The notes: generated from the sequence alone by a model not told the origin. Positions 51,201 to 60,909 are shown, counted from the first letter of the stretch. The stretch: DNA of 64,000 nt from an uncultured Muribaculaceae bacterium (GCA_910578385.1 CAJTQV010000008.1:1-64000), one strand, 5' to 3'. Numbers and translations: made by a program.

Positions 51201-53561
51201 CTACATTTTGCTGTGGTAGCCGTCGGCGTATCCGTACATAGATGTTGCGGAATCCACACCATTGAGCACCAGCGACATGTTTCGGTAAGTCTTATCCTGA
51301 TAAAGTTTCTCAATCTCCGGAAGCACGTCGAGTTCCAGATGTCCCACACGGATCACAAACATGCAGCGGTCACAAAGTTTCTCGATAATCTTGGCATCGG
51401 CCATAGCATTGATCGGCGGACAGTCTATCAGGACATAATCATAATTGTCTATGAGCTCAGTCACAAGATTCCTGAAGCGTTCTCCTTCAAGAAGCTCCGC
51501 CGGGTTCGGCGGGAAATGTCCTACAGGGAGTACATCCGCACCATGCAGATTATCGTCATGCACAACCACCGACTTCCAGTCATCTGAACGTCCACTGAGG
51601 TAATCGCTCAGACCCTTGGGCGGGTTGCCTATGGCTGCCGAGGTAGATCCATGACGCAGGTCACCGTCGAGAACCATGACTTTCTTGTTGCGCAGTGAAA
51701 GTGAAATCGCAAGGTTGAGAGTGACGAACGACTTGCCGCTGCCGGCGTTAAACGAGGTGATCATCATGACCGAACCACGGTGGCTGAGAAATGTGACATT
51801 CGTACGCAACACACGGAATGCGTCGTTGACCACATCACGGCTGCCCGGCTCCACAACCAGACGCTCGTTGATGCCGGCGGCGATACGTTCCTTCTTCCCT
51901 TTACCCTTGACCTGCGGAATCTCTCCGATGAGAGGAATTGACAAGCGCTCAAGGTCTTTCTTGCCACGAACTTTCGTATTGGTCATCTCGCTCACAAAGG
52001 TAACACAGAACGGAAGGAAAAGTCCGAACAGGAACGCGAAGCCAACCACAAGTTTCTTGCGCGGAGATACCGGCTTGATCTCACCGAAAGGCTTTGCTAT
52101 GACCTCTGTGTTGTAGGGTGTGAAAGCCTGGCTGAGCTCGTTCTCCTCCTTCTTCTGGAGAAGGAATGTGTAGAGGCTCTCCATCACCTTGCGCTGACGC
52201 TCGATGCTGAGCAGGTAGTTGGCCTGACCGGGACTACGTGCTATTTTTGACTCAGCCTCACCTTTAAGACTCTGGGCGTTCTGAAGTTGACCGGAAAGTG
52301 AGACAATCTCATTGTTTACCGAAGCCTGGAGACTCTTGTACATCTCATCCAGCTCCTTGTCCATGGTTGTCAATACGGGGTGGTTCACAGAAGAGTTTGC
52401 CACAAGTCGGTTACGCTCAAGCAGCTTGGTGTTATACTCCGAAATAGCCTTTTCAACAGCCGTGCTGCCGATGCCGGTATTGGCGGGAAGCACCTCACTC
52501 TTGTGACTCGGATTCGAGAGATACTGGCTCATGTAGCGGGCTATCTGAAGACGGTTGTTGATTTCATACAACTGCTCATCACCCTTACGCGCCACCTGCA
52601 TATAGCCCACTGTAGCCTCACGGATATCCGGAATCTGGTTCTCCGCCTGATAGGTGGAGACGTTGTTGTCAACCCCCTTCAGCTGTGATTCGAGCGATAC
52701 GAGACGTTCATCAATAAACTTGCTTGTGGCTTTGGAAGTCTCATTGCGGTTCTGCACCCAGCTGTCATTATATACCTGCACGAGAGTGGAGAGAAGATCG
52801 TTTGCCCGTTCCAGGTCATTGTCGTTGACAGCAAGCTCGATTGTATTTCCCCACTGGTCGAGGAGTTTGATATCGAATTTACCGGCATAATTGTTGGCCG
52901 CGGGCACTATGGGCTGACGACCCACCATCACCGTATATTCTTCACCGGGCTTATAGTTGGGACCTTTGGATACCACCATCAGACCCAGGGGAGTCTTGGC
53001 AGGCTCTCCAAACCTGATGGGTGCTTTCTGTGTGTATTCCACCTCTGTAGCAGGAATGCGGTCTGTGCCACGCGAAATGTCCGACAGCGAGATGTCGCCG
53101 TTCTTTGCAATTTCCAGTTTAAAGCTGGCGGCATCGGCATCAGTAAACTGCGGAAGAGTCACAGTCACCGGGAGCGAGTCTCCATACACAATCTTATCAT
53201 GGAAACGTCCGGGTAACGCGTAGTTCATATCAAGTTTCAGGATACGCACAACCTCTTCCATCAGGTCGGGACTCTGCAACTTGTTGATTTCGTCGCGGAT
53301 GTTGGTGTTTGAGCTCAGCATCCCCATGCCGGCAAAGGCACTCAGCTGCGAACCGATTGATCCGCCGCCGGTATCATCCTTCAGCACGATGCGCGAGAAT
53401 CGTTCGTATGATGGCTGGCGCGTGAGCACATAGGCCGACGCAAGCCCTACACACACCACCACCGACACGATAATCCAGGGCCAGTGGCGCAGCGTGGTCT
53501 TTATTACTTCCGAGATTTTTACGGTCTTCCGACCGCCGCGGTGTTCTTCCTCGTTATGCAT
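51201..53561 (-). CDS. Wzc-type polysaccharide co-polymerase and BY-kinase
   Basis: 786 aa. Two membrane helices (about 28-48 and 500-520) enclose a Wzz domain and long periplasmic coiled coil. The cytoplasmic kinase domain has Walker A 'SFNAGSGKS' (K610), Walker A' 'KVMVLDGDLRHGS' and Walker B 'YVLIDCPP'. The C terminus has a short tyrosine cluster (YGYADGYHSKM), the phosphorylation tail. It controls chain length and works with the export lipoprotein encoded just upstream. No separate tyrosine phosphatase gene is found in the operon. Confidence 0.94.
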   Translation of the reverse strand: MHNEEEHRGGRKTVKISEVIKTTLRHWPWIIVSVVVCVGLASAYVLTRQPSYERFSRIVLKDDTGGGSIGSQLSAFAGMGMLSSNTNIRDEINKLQSPDLMEEVVRILKLDMNYALPGRFHDKIVYGDSLPVTVTLPQFTDADAASFKLEIAKNGDISLSDISRGTDRIPATEVEYTQKAPIRFGEPAKTPLGLMVVSKGPNYKPGEEYTVMVGRQPIVPAANNYAGKFDIKLLDQWGNTIELAVNDNDLERANDLLSTLVQVYNDSWVQNRNETSKATSKFIDERLVSLESQLKGVDNNVSTYQAENQIPDIREATVGYMQVARKGDEQLYEINNRLQIARYMSQYLSNPSHKSEVLPANTGIGSTAVEKAISEYNTKLLERNRLVANSSVNHPVLTTMDKELDEMYKSLQASVNNEIVSLSGQLQNAQSLKGEAESKIARSPGQANYLLSIERQRKVMESLYTFLLQKKEENELSQAFTPYNTEVIAKPFGEIKPVSPRKKLVVGFAFLFGLFLPFCVTFVSEMTNTKVRGKKDLERLSIPLIGEIPQVKGKGKKERIAAGINERLVVEPGSRDVVNDAFRVLRTNVTFLSHRGSVMMITSFNAGSGKSFVTLNLAISLSLRNKKVMVLDGDLRHGSTSAAIGNPPKGLSDYLSGRSDDWKSVVVHDDNLHGADVLPVGHFPPNPAELLEGERFRNLVTELIDNYDYVLIDCPPINAMADAKIIEKLCDRCMFVIRVGHLELDVLPEIEKLYQDKTYRNMSLVLNGVDSATSMYGYADGYHSKM

Positions 53562-53616
53562 AATTTCTGTGATGGTATCTTGTGCGAAACTTCACACAAG
53601 ATTCTAATACAATGTT

Positions 53617-54420
53617 TTATCTGAAAATAATAACTGCAATCGACGTCAGTACACTTGCCACCGACACCCAGATTGACGGATTGTAGAAAACGTTGGCCGT
53701 TTCTGTAGCCTGGCGCTTACGTGTATTGTTCGGTTCAACGTACACCACATCATTCTGACGAAGATAATATGCCGGACTGTCCATGAGCGACTTGGTGTCG
53801 GTCAGGTCAACGCGATAGGCAATATCCTTACCTTCATCCTCTCTGACCACAAGCACATTTTTTCTCTCACCGGTAATATTGAGATCTCCGGCTTTTGAGA
53901 GGGCCTGAAGCAGCGTCATGTTGTCGCGCTCAATCGGATATTCACCCGGATTCTTCACATCTCCGAGAACCGAAATTTTAGCATTCAGGTATTCCACAGT
54001 CACAACGGGATCCTTTACCAGCTCGCGCGATATTATTTCACGCTTTATAAGCTCCGCTACCCCGTAGCGGTTCATACCGGCCACATGTAGTTTGCCGATC
54101 AACGGGAAATCTATATCTCCGTTAGGGTCGATAGTATAGGCTGCCGCTTTCGACTCGGTCATTGAGCCGTTGGTGCCTGAACCAATTCGATACTGGGCGA
54201 TCGCGAGGTTGAACGCCACGGCCAGCTCCGGATCTTTCGATGTCACGACAATGGCAAGCTTGTCATCGGGCTGCACGGTGATTCGTACCGGCGGAGCCAC
54301 AGCCTCTGTCTGACCATTCTCGAATCCCTGCATATATGTTATGTCTTTAGGAACCTTGCACGAAGCAAGAGAGAGGCACAGCAGAGCGCCCAATATGATT
54401 TTGTGAAATCTCTTTTTCAA
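53617..54420 (-). CDS. Polysaccharide export lipoprotein (Wza family, SLBB domains)
   Basis: 267 aa if translated from TTG 54420, which gives MKKRFHKIILGALLCLSLASC, a regular lipoprotein signal with C21. No ATG lies near the signal; the nearest upstream in-frame ATG (54507) would add 29 polar residues in front of it. Poly_export motif 'YRIGSGTNG'/'QPDDKLAI', an SLBB domain (ISVLGDVKNPGEYPI) and a C-terminal helix (ANVFYNPSIWVSVASVLTSIAVIIF) that would cross the outer membrane. It forms the exit channel for the polymer, with the Wzc-type protein. 55 bases separate the two genes. Confidence 0.9.
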   Translation of the reverse strand: MKKRFHKIILGALLCLSLASCKVPKDITYMQGFENGQTEAVAPPVRITVQPDDKLAIVVTSKDPELAVAFNLAIAQYRIGSGTNGSMTESKAAAYTIDPNGDIDFPLIGKLHVAGMNRYGVAELIKREIISRELVKDPVVTVEYLNAKISVLGDVKNPGEYPIERDNMTLLQALSKAGDLNITGERKNVLVVREDEGKDIAYRVDLTDTKSLMDSPAYYLRQNDVVYVEPNNTRKRQATETANVFYNPSIWVSVASVLTSIAVIIFR

Positions 54421-54561
54421 AATCTTAGGTTTTATGTATGTTTGAACAGTTTCTATGTCGGTTATTTCTGGTGACGGAAGCCACGTGCGGACAGCATTCT
54501 GCGGCAACCGCTATTTTCTCTAACGTTATGCCACCACTTTCAAGTATATGACAACTCGAAG

Positions 54562-55185
54562 TTAGGGTTGATTTTGTATACGCTCCACGTCGAGAGCGTC
54601 AATGTCTACACGCGCGTAACCGAGGAAATCTATTCCTACGGTAAGTTGGCTTTTGCCATCGGATGTCTGGACCACTTCCCCTTCAAGGCCTCTGAGCGAA
54701 CCTCGTATCACCTTGACTCTGTCACCTTTGCGATACTCTCCGATTATCGACACGGGTGTGTCGGAGTTACCGAGCATGAACCGGAGGGTCTCAATCTGAC
54801 GGTCAGGGATAACGGCCATTGGCTTACGCGTCGAATCAGCTGAAGAACCGGCACGGTTAGTCATGAATCTTTTTATATAGGGCAGCGTGACAATTGTCAG
54901 GCGTTCGCGCTCAGTGCATTTTATAAAGAGCAGCGTAGGTATGACGACGCGTACCACTTTTGCGCGTCGGCCGTTTTTCCAGACTCTCACTTCCTCCTGT
55001 GTCGGGAGATAGCATTCATATCCGGCTTTCGCTATGCGCTCGGCACACGCTTTCTCCGTATTGTGGTTGACTATGGCCACAAACCACTTGCGGTCGGGCA
55101 CGCCTACGGCGTCGCCAACGCCCGCAGGCACCGTCGCAACGCTGTTGTCCAACTTATCCGGAATATTGTCTGAACTTGATGTCAT
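54562..55185 (-). CDS. UpxY family transcription antiterminator (NusG-like)
   Basis: 207 aa from ATG 55185 (ATG 55197 adds four residues). An NGN domain (WFVAIVNHNTEKACAERIAKAGYECYLPTQ, about 33-135) is followed by a KOW motif (KGDRVKVIRGSLRGLEGEVVQ, about 155-175). UpxY proteins are the first genes of Bacteroides capsule operons and let RNA polymerase read through the whole operon by acting on the 5' leader. Its place at the head of a 24 kb operon fits exactly. No upxZ-type gene follows. Confidence 0.93.
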   Translation of the reverse strand: MTSSSDNIPDKLDNSVATVPAGVGDAVGVPDRKWFVAIVNHNTEKACAERIAKAGYECYLPTQEEVRVWKNGRRAKVVRVVIPTLLFIKCTERERLTIVTLPYIKRFMTNRAGSSADSTRKPMAVIPDRQIETLRFMLGNSDTPVSIIGEYRKGDRVKVIRGSLRGLEGEVVQTSDGKSQLTVGIDFLGYARVDIDALDVERIQNQP

Positions 55186-55258
55186 ATAATTCCGCATCTT
55201 TCCTTGCGCCGAAAGCTCAAAAGATTATCACCTCGGCACATGAAAAGATAATTAGCTA

Positions 55259-55290
55259 CAAAATTACAAAAAATTTCCGTATTTCACCAA
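55259..55290 (-). promoter_or_regulatory. Probable promoter of the polysaccharide operon
   Basis: On the minus strand TAATTTTG (55266-55259) matches the -7 box TAnnTTTG, with TTGG (55290-55287) 20 bp upstream in place of TTTG. Transcription would begin near 55252 and leave a leader of about 55-65 bases before upxY. No invertible-promoter repeats were found around it. Confidence 0.6.
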
Positions 55291-55380
55291 TCCAATCCCA
55301 ATATCATCGCAATCTTCTCACCCCAAACATCATATTATTCTGATTATTATTCTGATTATATGAGAGATTCCTAAATAATA

Positions 55381-55415
55381 AGCAATCCCATAGGCTTGGA
55401 GCCTACGGGATTGCT
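55381..55415 (-). terminator. Rho-independent terminator of tRNA-Ser
   Basis: A 15-bp stem with one G-T pair (AGCAATCCCGTAGGC with GCCTATGGGATTGCT, read on the minus strand) and a 5-base loop lies 15 bases beyond the tRNA, followed by a T-rich TTATTATTTA. Confidence 0.82.
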
Positions 55416-55429
55416 ACAGGTACCATCTG

Positions 55430-55517
55430 CGGAGTGAGCGAGATTCGAACTCGCGATACGCTTTTGGCGTATACACGCTTTCCAGGCGTGCCTCTTCAGC
55501 CACTCGAGCATCACTCC
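55430..55517 (-). tRNA. tRNA-Ser (anticodon GGA)
   Basis: 88 nt on the minus strand. Acceptor stem GGAGTGA / TCACTCC, anticodon loop CTGGAAA (anticodon GGA), a long variable arm with ATACGC/GCGTAT typical of tRNA-Ser, T arm with GTTCGAATC, and G as discriminator base. CCA is not encoded. Confidence 0.95.
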
Positions 55518-55686
55518 TCTTCTTATTTTCTCTGCAAAGTTAATGCTTTTCGTCCAATTAACAATATTTTTGCCGATATTTTTATTAATTTTGTGATATT
55601 TTTTGTTCGTCAGTCTTTTGAAAGCATGACCCGAAGTGACTCAATCACCCGCAATCCATGCCACAAAGACACTGATTACCAACATT

Positions 55687-56271
55687 ATGAAGAAGCATTC
55701 ATTAGCTCTCGTCCTGCTGACTCTCGCCCTGGCCTCATGCGGAGGTTCCCAGAAGAAAAGCAGCAAGTACCCGGAGAATTTCAAATCTATCGGTGATGCC
55801 GGCCGCGTGGACTACATAATCCGCAACGCTCCGGCTGACTCGGTGGCAAGGTTCATTATCTATGGAGCGCTTGGCCGCAACCCCGAGGCTCCTATCGACA
55901 CTGTCGCAATCGCCACCAACCACGCCTATGAAGTATTGACCGGCGACTCGCTCGACCGTTTCGCTGCCGAGTATGACATGCTTGTCGAATCGCTGCCGCT
56001 TGGCGACAAAATGAAAATCTACATGCTCGCCGGCTCGGAAGACCCCCAGGGACTCGGATACCGTCTCGGACTGGAGTACATGACATCAATCCGCGACAAC
56101 AACAAATCGGTACAAGACATCGAGTCCGAGCTTAAGGAATTCCGCAAAGCCTGCGGCACCGACACGGCCATGTACCGCCGCTTCCTGATCGGTTTCAAGA
56201 CCGTACTAAAGGTTGACCATGGTACAGACGTGCCGGAATCAGTCTACAACAAATTCATCAACTACGAATAA
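55687..56271 (+). CDS. Lipoprotein of unknown function
   Basis: 194 aa from ATG 55687, where the signal peptide starts; lipobox LAS-C18. After a Lys/Ser-rich linker the protein is mainly helical with a repeated acidic pattern and no motif that I recognise. TAATTTTG at 55587-55594 is a possible -7 box ~90 bases upstream. The next gene begins 91 bases on, so it may or may not share a transcript with the prenyl synthase. Confidence 0.8.
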   Translation: MKKHSLALVLLTLALASCGGSQKKSSKYPENFKSIGDAGRVDYIIRNAPADSVARFIIYGALGRNPEAPIDTVAIATNHAYEVLTGDSLDRFAAEYDMLVESLPLGDKMKIYMLAGSEDPQGLGYRLGLEYMTSIRDNNKSVQDIESELKEFRKACGTDTAMYRRFLIGFKTVLKVDHGTDVPESVYNKFINYE

Positions 56272-56362
56272 TCAACCCCCAACAGCCGTCGGCAAAAGAC
56301 TTTTCATTTAAACCGGCAACTGGCATTTTATGATACAGGCTCCAACGACGGCCATAACTGAC

Positions 56363-57331
56363 ATGAAAAAATTTTCTGACTACAGCGCGCACATCGAGAA
56401 AGTGCTGCGCGACCTGACTTTGCCCGGCGGTGCGCTTGCCGGGCTCTATGAACCTGTGACATACTCTCTCTCGGCTGGCGGCAAACGTCTCCGCCCGTCG
56501 CTCGTGCTCATGGCCGCCGACGCATTCGGCGAAGCGGCTGAAAAAGCTGAGAGCGCGGCTGTCGGCCTTGAGATGTTCCATAATTTCACGCTTCTCCACG
56601 ACGATGTGATGGACCAGAGCGACATGCGCCGCGGCCGTCCCTCGGTTCACGCCAAGTGGGATGTCAACACTGCCATTCTCTCGGGCGACACCATGCTGAC
56701 GCTCGCAACGGAATGTGTGGCAAAGGTGGATGACAGCATATTGCGTCCTGTCCTCGACGCATTCAACAACATGGCTCTCCGCGTGTACGAGGGACAACGC
56801 CTCGACATGGACTTCGAAACCTCCGATAATGTGGAGATTGATGACTACATGCGCATGATCGCCGACAAGACGGGCGCTCTGCTTGGAGCATGCGCACGTA
56901 TCGGTGCCCTCATAGGCGGCGCATCTGAATCTGACGCCGCCCACATGGCTGAATACGGAGCCATGCTCGGTCTTGCTTTCCAGATTCAGGATGACTGGCT
57001 CGACGTTTTCGGCGACTCCACCACTTTCGGCAAACCGATCGGTGGGGACATCAACAACAACAAGAAGTCTTTCCTGCTGCTCACAGCCCTATCAAGCGGC
57101 ACACCCGATGCCCAAGCCCTCCGCGAGGCCATGAAGCTTCCCGCCGGCGACACAAAAATCAAGATTGTCACCCGTCTCTACGAGCGTCTCGACATGAACC
57201 GTCACTGCCGCGAGGCCATCAACCATTACAGCGCCAAGGCAATGGCCGCCCTCAAGGCTACATCGCTCAGCGACGAGGCCCGTGAGCCGTTCCGCCTGCT
57301 TGTTGAAAAACTTACCGGACGCAAGAAATAA
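56363..57331 (+). CDS. Polyprenyl diphosphate synthase (IspA/GGPPS type)
   Basis: 322 aa from ATG 56363, close to the usual ~325. The first Asp-rich motif is D80-D-V-M-D84 (LLHDDVMDQSDMRRGRPS) and the second D210-D-W-L-D214 (FQIQDDWLD). Also 'SAGGKRLRPSLVLM' near residue 35. These trans-prenyl synthases extend allylic diphosphates with isopentenyl diphosphate. The residues before the first motif (FHNFTLLHDD) suggest a C15-C20 product, which is uncertain. An upstream in-frame ATG (56330) is less likely because it adds 11 residues not seen in the family. Confidence 0.92.
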   Translation: MKKFSDYSAHIEKVLRDLTLPGGALAGLYEPVTYSLSAGGKRLRPSLVLMAADAFGEAAEKAESAAVGLEMFHNFTLLHDDVMDQSDMRRGRPSVHAKWDVNTAILSGDTMLTLATECVAKVDDSILRPVLDAFNNMALRVYEGQRLDMDFETSDNVEIDDYMRMIADKTGALLGACARIGALIGGASESDAAHMAEYGAMLGLAFQIQDDWLDVFGDSTTFGKPIGGDINNNKKSFLLLTALSSGTPDAQALREAMKLPAGDTKIKIVTRLYERLDMNRHCREAINHYSAKAMAALKATSLSDEAREPFRLLVEKLTGRKK

Positions 57332-57333
57332 CC

Positions 57334-58110
57334 GTGACCGACACTCATACACATCTATATATGCCCGACGCCTACCCCGACGGTGGCGTCGGCGCAGTTA
57401 CACGGGCTATCGAAGCCGGGGTGACACGCTTGGTGTTTCCTTGTGTGAACCTCGGTTCGCTGCCCGACATGAGGAGACTTCATGAAGAGTTTCCTGAGAA
57501 TACCCGTCTCGCCCTCGGACTGCATCCCACCGACCTTTCCGCCGATTGGCAGAGTGACCTCGACAAGATGGAGGCAATGCTGCCCGGTGACTTCGCAGCA
57601 ATCGGAGAAGTCGGCATAGACCTCTATCACGACGCTTCGATGCGCGAGGAGCAACGTGTGGCCTTTGCACGTCAGATCGGTTGGGCTCAACGCTTCGGGC
57701 TGCCGGTAATCATTCATTGCCGCGAAGGTCTCGACGACACTCTCCGTGTTCTTTCCGGGACTGAGGGTAAGCTTCCGCCGCTGGTTTTCCACAGTTTCAC
57801 AGGCACAGCCGACGATGTCCGCCGCATCCGCACGGTCTGCGACCCATGGTTCGGAATCAACGGGGTGGTGACTTTCAAGAACGCACCGCTGCTCCGTGAG
57901 GCTCTCCCGGAAATCGGCCTTGACAGAATCCTCCTTGAGACCGACTCTCCATGGCTCTCCCCCGCTCCGAAACGTGGACAGACCAATGAAAGCGCCCGCA
58001 TTCCCTACATCCGCGACTGCGTGGCCACCACGCTCGGGGTAACTCCCGAAGAGGTTGAACGGGTTACCGACGAAGCTGCCGAGCAGCTATTCTTCACCCG
58101 CACACCCTGA
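57334..58110 (+). CDS. tatD: TatD family metal-dependent DNase
   Basis: 258 aa starting at GTG 57334, two bases after the stop of the prenyl synthase gene. Metal ligands are in order: H5-T-H7 (DTHTHLY), E in 'IGEVGIDLY', H in 'VIIHCREG', H in 'FHSFTG', and D in 'LETDSPW'. TatD enzymes are 3'-5' exonucleases in DNA repair and degradation. Confidence in family is high; substrate is taken from the family. Confidence 0.9.
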   Translation: MTDTHTHLYMPDAYPDGGVGAVTRAIEAGVTRLVFPCVNLGSLPDMRRLHEEFPENTRLALGLHPTDLSADWQSDLDKMEAMLPGDFAAIGEVGIDLYHDASMREEQRVAFARQIGWAQRFGLPVIIHCREGLDDTLRVLSGTEGKLPPLVFHSFTGTADDVRRIRTVCDPWFGINGVVTFKNAPLLREALPEIGLDRILLETDSPWLSPAPKRGQTNESARIPYIRDCVATTLGVTPEEVERVTDEAAEQLFFTRTP

Positions 58111-58146
58111 AACAGACTCTTATTTGACACAAATCCGTAAGGAGAC

Positions 58147-60132
58147 ATGATTTCACAACCCGTAGCCATATTCCTTCTCGTGCTGGTCATCATCCTGTTG
58201 GGACCGGTACTGTTCCGCAGGCTGAAGATTCCCCCCATCGTGGGCATGATCATCGCCGGTATGGCTGTGGGTCCCTACGGATTCGGTCTTCTCGACCGCG
58301 ACGCGAGTTTCCGCATCTTCGGCGAGGTAGGAATCCTCTACATCATGTTCCAGGCGGCCGTCGAGATTGACATGTTTCACCTGCGGCAACAATACCGCAA
58401 GGGCATCATATTCGGTCTCATATCGTTCCTGCTACCGATGGTAGCGGGTGTTTTCGGCGCCCGCTACGCATTCGGCGCGACATGGGACACCGCTCTGCTT
58501 ATCGCCTCTATGTATGCCTCGCACACACTTGTCTCCTACCCCGTGGTCAGCAAGTTCGGACTTCAGAACACACGTGGAGCCGTCATCGCCGTCTGCGGCA
58601 CGATTGTGGCCGTGATGCTGGCCCTGCTCTGCCTGGCCGGTGTGGTACAGACCCATATCGAGGGTGAATTTCACGGCATGAGCATAATCCGTCTGCTCTT
58701 GCAGATGGGAATATACTGCGTGGCGATAGGATACTCTTTCCCATTTGCCATGCGCCGCTTCTTCAAAAGCAACTCCGAGCCGGTGGCGCAATATATATTC
58801 GTGCTCGCTCTTGTGTTTGTAGCCTCTCTGTTCGCTCAGCTGATCGGACTGGAGGCCATATTGGGGGCTTTCTACGCCGGACTTATACTCAACCGTCTGA
58901 TTCCGGGACGTTCTCCGCTCATGAAGAACATCCGCTTTGTCGGCGACTCCATTTTCATCCCCTACTTCCTTATCGGAGTGGGAATGCTGATCAACGTGGG
59001 AGTCATACTGAAAGGCTGGGGAGTAATCTGGGTTGCGGCAAATATGTCGCTTGTGGCCCTCTCTACCAAGTGGCTCGCGGCATATGCAACGCAGAAAGCG
59101 TTCGGACTCTCGAGTGCCGAACAGACACTTATGTTCGGTCTGACAAGCGGAAAGGCAGCGGCGACAATCGCGGCCGTGATGGTCGGATATAAATACGGTA
59201 TGCTCACCGAAGACATGATGAACGGAGCCGTGGTCATGATTCTTATCTGCTGCATAGTGGCATCGGTTGTTACGGAGAACGCTGCAAAGAAAATACGTAT
59301 CAGCCTCACGCAACAGGATCTTGAGCATGAGGATGTGGGACAGACCGAGTTCGCGCGTCAGGTGGTATCGGTGTCAAACCCTGTAACGGCCGAGGGTCTG
59401 ATGCGCATGGCTCTCTTCATGCGCAACCGTCTGAACAAAATACCGATGACCCTGCTCTATGTTCGTACCGGCGACGACACCCGTGCCCGCGCCATGGGAC
59501 GCACCGCCATGCGGGGAGCCATCGAGGCTGCCGAGGAAATGGACGTGGAGGTCCGCTCCATGGAGCGTTTCGACATCAGTGTTACGTCAGCTCTTCGCAA
59601 TGTGGCTGTCGAACAAGAAGCCACCGAGATAGTGATCGGACTTCACCGCAAGGCTAATATTGTAGACACGTTCTTCGGCTCGCTCGTGGAACAGCTGCTC
59701 GAATCGACCCACCGCATGGTCATAATGTCGCGCTGTTTCATACCGGTCGATACGGTGACTAGAGTCATAGTAGTAGTGCCGCGGAAAGCAGAATATGAGA
59801 CCGGATTCCATCTCTGGGTTACAAGATTAGCCATGCTGGCCTTCAACATTGAGGCCCGTCTGACGTTTATATCGTATAAGGAGACTGAAGAATTCATACG
59901 CACAGCCATCGCCGAGGACAAAATCGAGGTGGAAGTACGCTTTGAGTTGCTTGATTCCTACGATGATTTCATACTCCTTTCGGGTGATGTCGGCGACGAT
60001 GACCTCCTTGTCGTGGTCGGCGCCCGCAAGGGATCGATATCGTACAACAGTGAGCAGGAGTCGCTTCCCGGCTTCCTGAGCCGCTACTTCAGCCGCCACA
60101 ATCTGATGGTGATTTACCCAAAACAGTTTTAA
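58147..60132 (+). CDS. CPA2 family cation:proton antiporter with C-terminal USP-like region
   Basis: 661 aa. About 12 membrane helices (5-385) with 'LKIPPIVGMIIAGMAVGPYGFGLL' at the start and 'GLEAILGAFYAGLILNRLIPG'. The tail (about 410-661) has no TrkA domain; instead it has two segments that look like Usp alpha/beta folds (ending 'ATEIVIGLHRK' and 'DDLLVVVGARKGSIS'). It differs from the first CPA2 protein at 11.5-13.8 kb, so these are two distinct exchangers. A strong AAGGAG ribosome site is present. Confidence 0.9.
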   Translation: MISQPVAIFLLVLVIILLGPVLFRRLKIPPIVGMIIAGMAVGPYGFGLLDRDASFRIFGEVGILYIMFQAAVEIDMFHLRQQYRKGIIFGLISFLLPMVAGVFGARYAFGATWDTALLIASMYASHTLVSYPVVSKFGLQNTRGAVIAVCGTIVAVMLALLCLAGVVQTHIEGEFHGMSIIRLLLQMGIYCVAIGYSFPFAMRRFFKSNSEPVAQYIFVLALVFVASLFAQLIGLEAILGAFYAGLILNRLIPGRSPLMKNIRFVGDSIFIPYFLIGVGMLINVGVILKGWGVIWVAANMSLVALSTKWLAAYATQKAFGLSSAEQTLMFGLTSGKAAATIAAVMVGYKYGMLTEDMMNGAVVMILICCIVASVVTENAAKKIRISLTQQDLEHEDVGQTEFARQVVSVSNPVTAEGLMRMALFMRNRLNKIPMTLLYVRTGDDTRARAMGRTAMRGAIEAAEEMDVEVRSMERFDISVTSALRNVAVEQEATEIVIGLHRKANIVDTFFGSLVEQLLESTHRMVIMSRCFIPVDTVTRVIVVVPRKAEYETGFHLWVTRLAMLAFNIEARLTFISYKETEEFIRTAIAEDKIEVEVRFELLDSYDDFILLSGDVGDDDLLVVVGARKGSISYNSEQESLPGFLSRYFSRHNLMVIYPKQF

Positions 60133-60164
60133 CCCTTTTATAAACACACTAAACACACACCACT

Positions 60165-60875
60165 ATGAAAAAGTATTTAGCCGAATTTTTCGGCACCATG
60201 TTCCTGGTGCTTCTCGCCTGCGGAAGTGCAGTGCTCGCCGGCCCTTCTATCGGAGGCCTCGGAATCGGTCTCTGCTTCGGCCTCGTGCTCGTCTGTCTGT
60301 GCTATTGCATCGGCAACATCTCCGGATGCCATGTCAATCCCGCAGTCTCGTTCGCTATGTTGCTCCATGGAAAGATGTCGGTCAAGGACTTCATCTTCTA
60401 CGTCATCTTCCAGCTCGCGGGGGCAGCCGTAGGTGCCGGATTCCTCTACTGGTTCTGGCAGATGGGAGGAGAACAGTTCCAGTTCGGCGGCATCACCGCC
60501 CAGAGCGGAAACTTCCTTGCCACCAATGTGTGCCAGCCCGGTGTTAGCCAGGGAATGGCTCTTCTGAGCGAGATTCTGCTCACCATGTTCTTTGTGCTGA
60601 TTGTCCTCGGCTCAACCGATGAGAAGAAAGGCTTCGGCAAGTTCGCAGGTCTGGCCATCGGTCTCGGCCTCGGTCTGGTAAACATCGTCGGCATACCTGT
60701 CGATAACTGCTCTGTTAACCCCGCCCGCAGCTTCGGTCCCGCCATCTACAGCCCGAACGCATGGGGTGATTTCTGGATTATGGTAGTCGGCCCGCTCGTA
60801 GGTGCAATCCTTTCTGTAATCATCTGGAAAATGGTGACATGTCGCAAGGCTTGCGAAGCCAATGTCGAAGACTGA
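60165..60875 (+). CDS. aqpZ: Aquaporin Z-like water channel (MIP family)
   Basis: 236 aa with six membrane helices. Both signature boxes are present: N58-P-A60 (CHVNPAVSFA) and N185-P-A-R188 (CSVNPARSFGPA). Selectivity-filter residues fit a water-selective aquaporin rather than GlpF (His in helix 5 is less certain). It would let water cross the inner membrane quickly under osmotic change. The CPA2 gene 32 bases upstream suggests a shared role in ion and water balance. Confidence 0.92.
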   Translation: MKKYLAEFFGTMFLVLLACGSAVLAGPSIGGLGIGLCFGLVLVCLCYCIGNISGCHVNPAVSFAMLLHGKMSVKDFIFYVIFQLAGAAVGAGFLYWFWQMGGEQFQFGGITAQSGNFLATNVCQPGVSQGMALLSEILLTMFFVLIVLGSTDEKKGFGKFAGLAIGLGLGLVNIVGIPVDNCSVNPARSFGPAIYSPNAWGDFWIMVVGPLVGAILSVIIWKMVTCRKACEANVED

Positions 60876-60909
60876 TCGCCACGCTCCGGAATTAATACCG
60901 TAAAATTCA

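Noticed and set aside
55434..55796. Plus-strand open frame starting in the tRNA-Ser region
   Set aside because: It overlaps the tRNA gene and the lipoprotein signal peptide in another frame.
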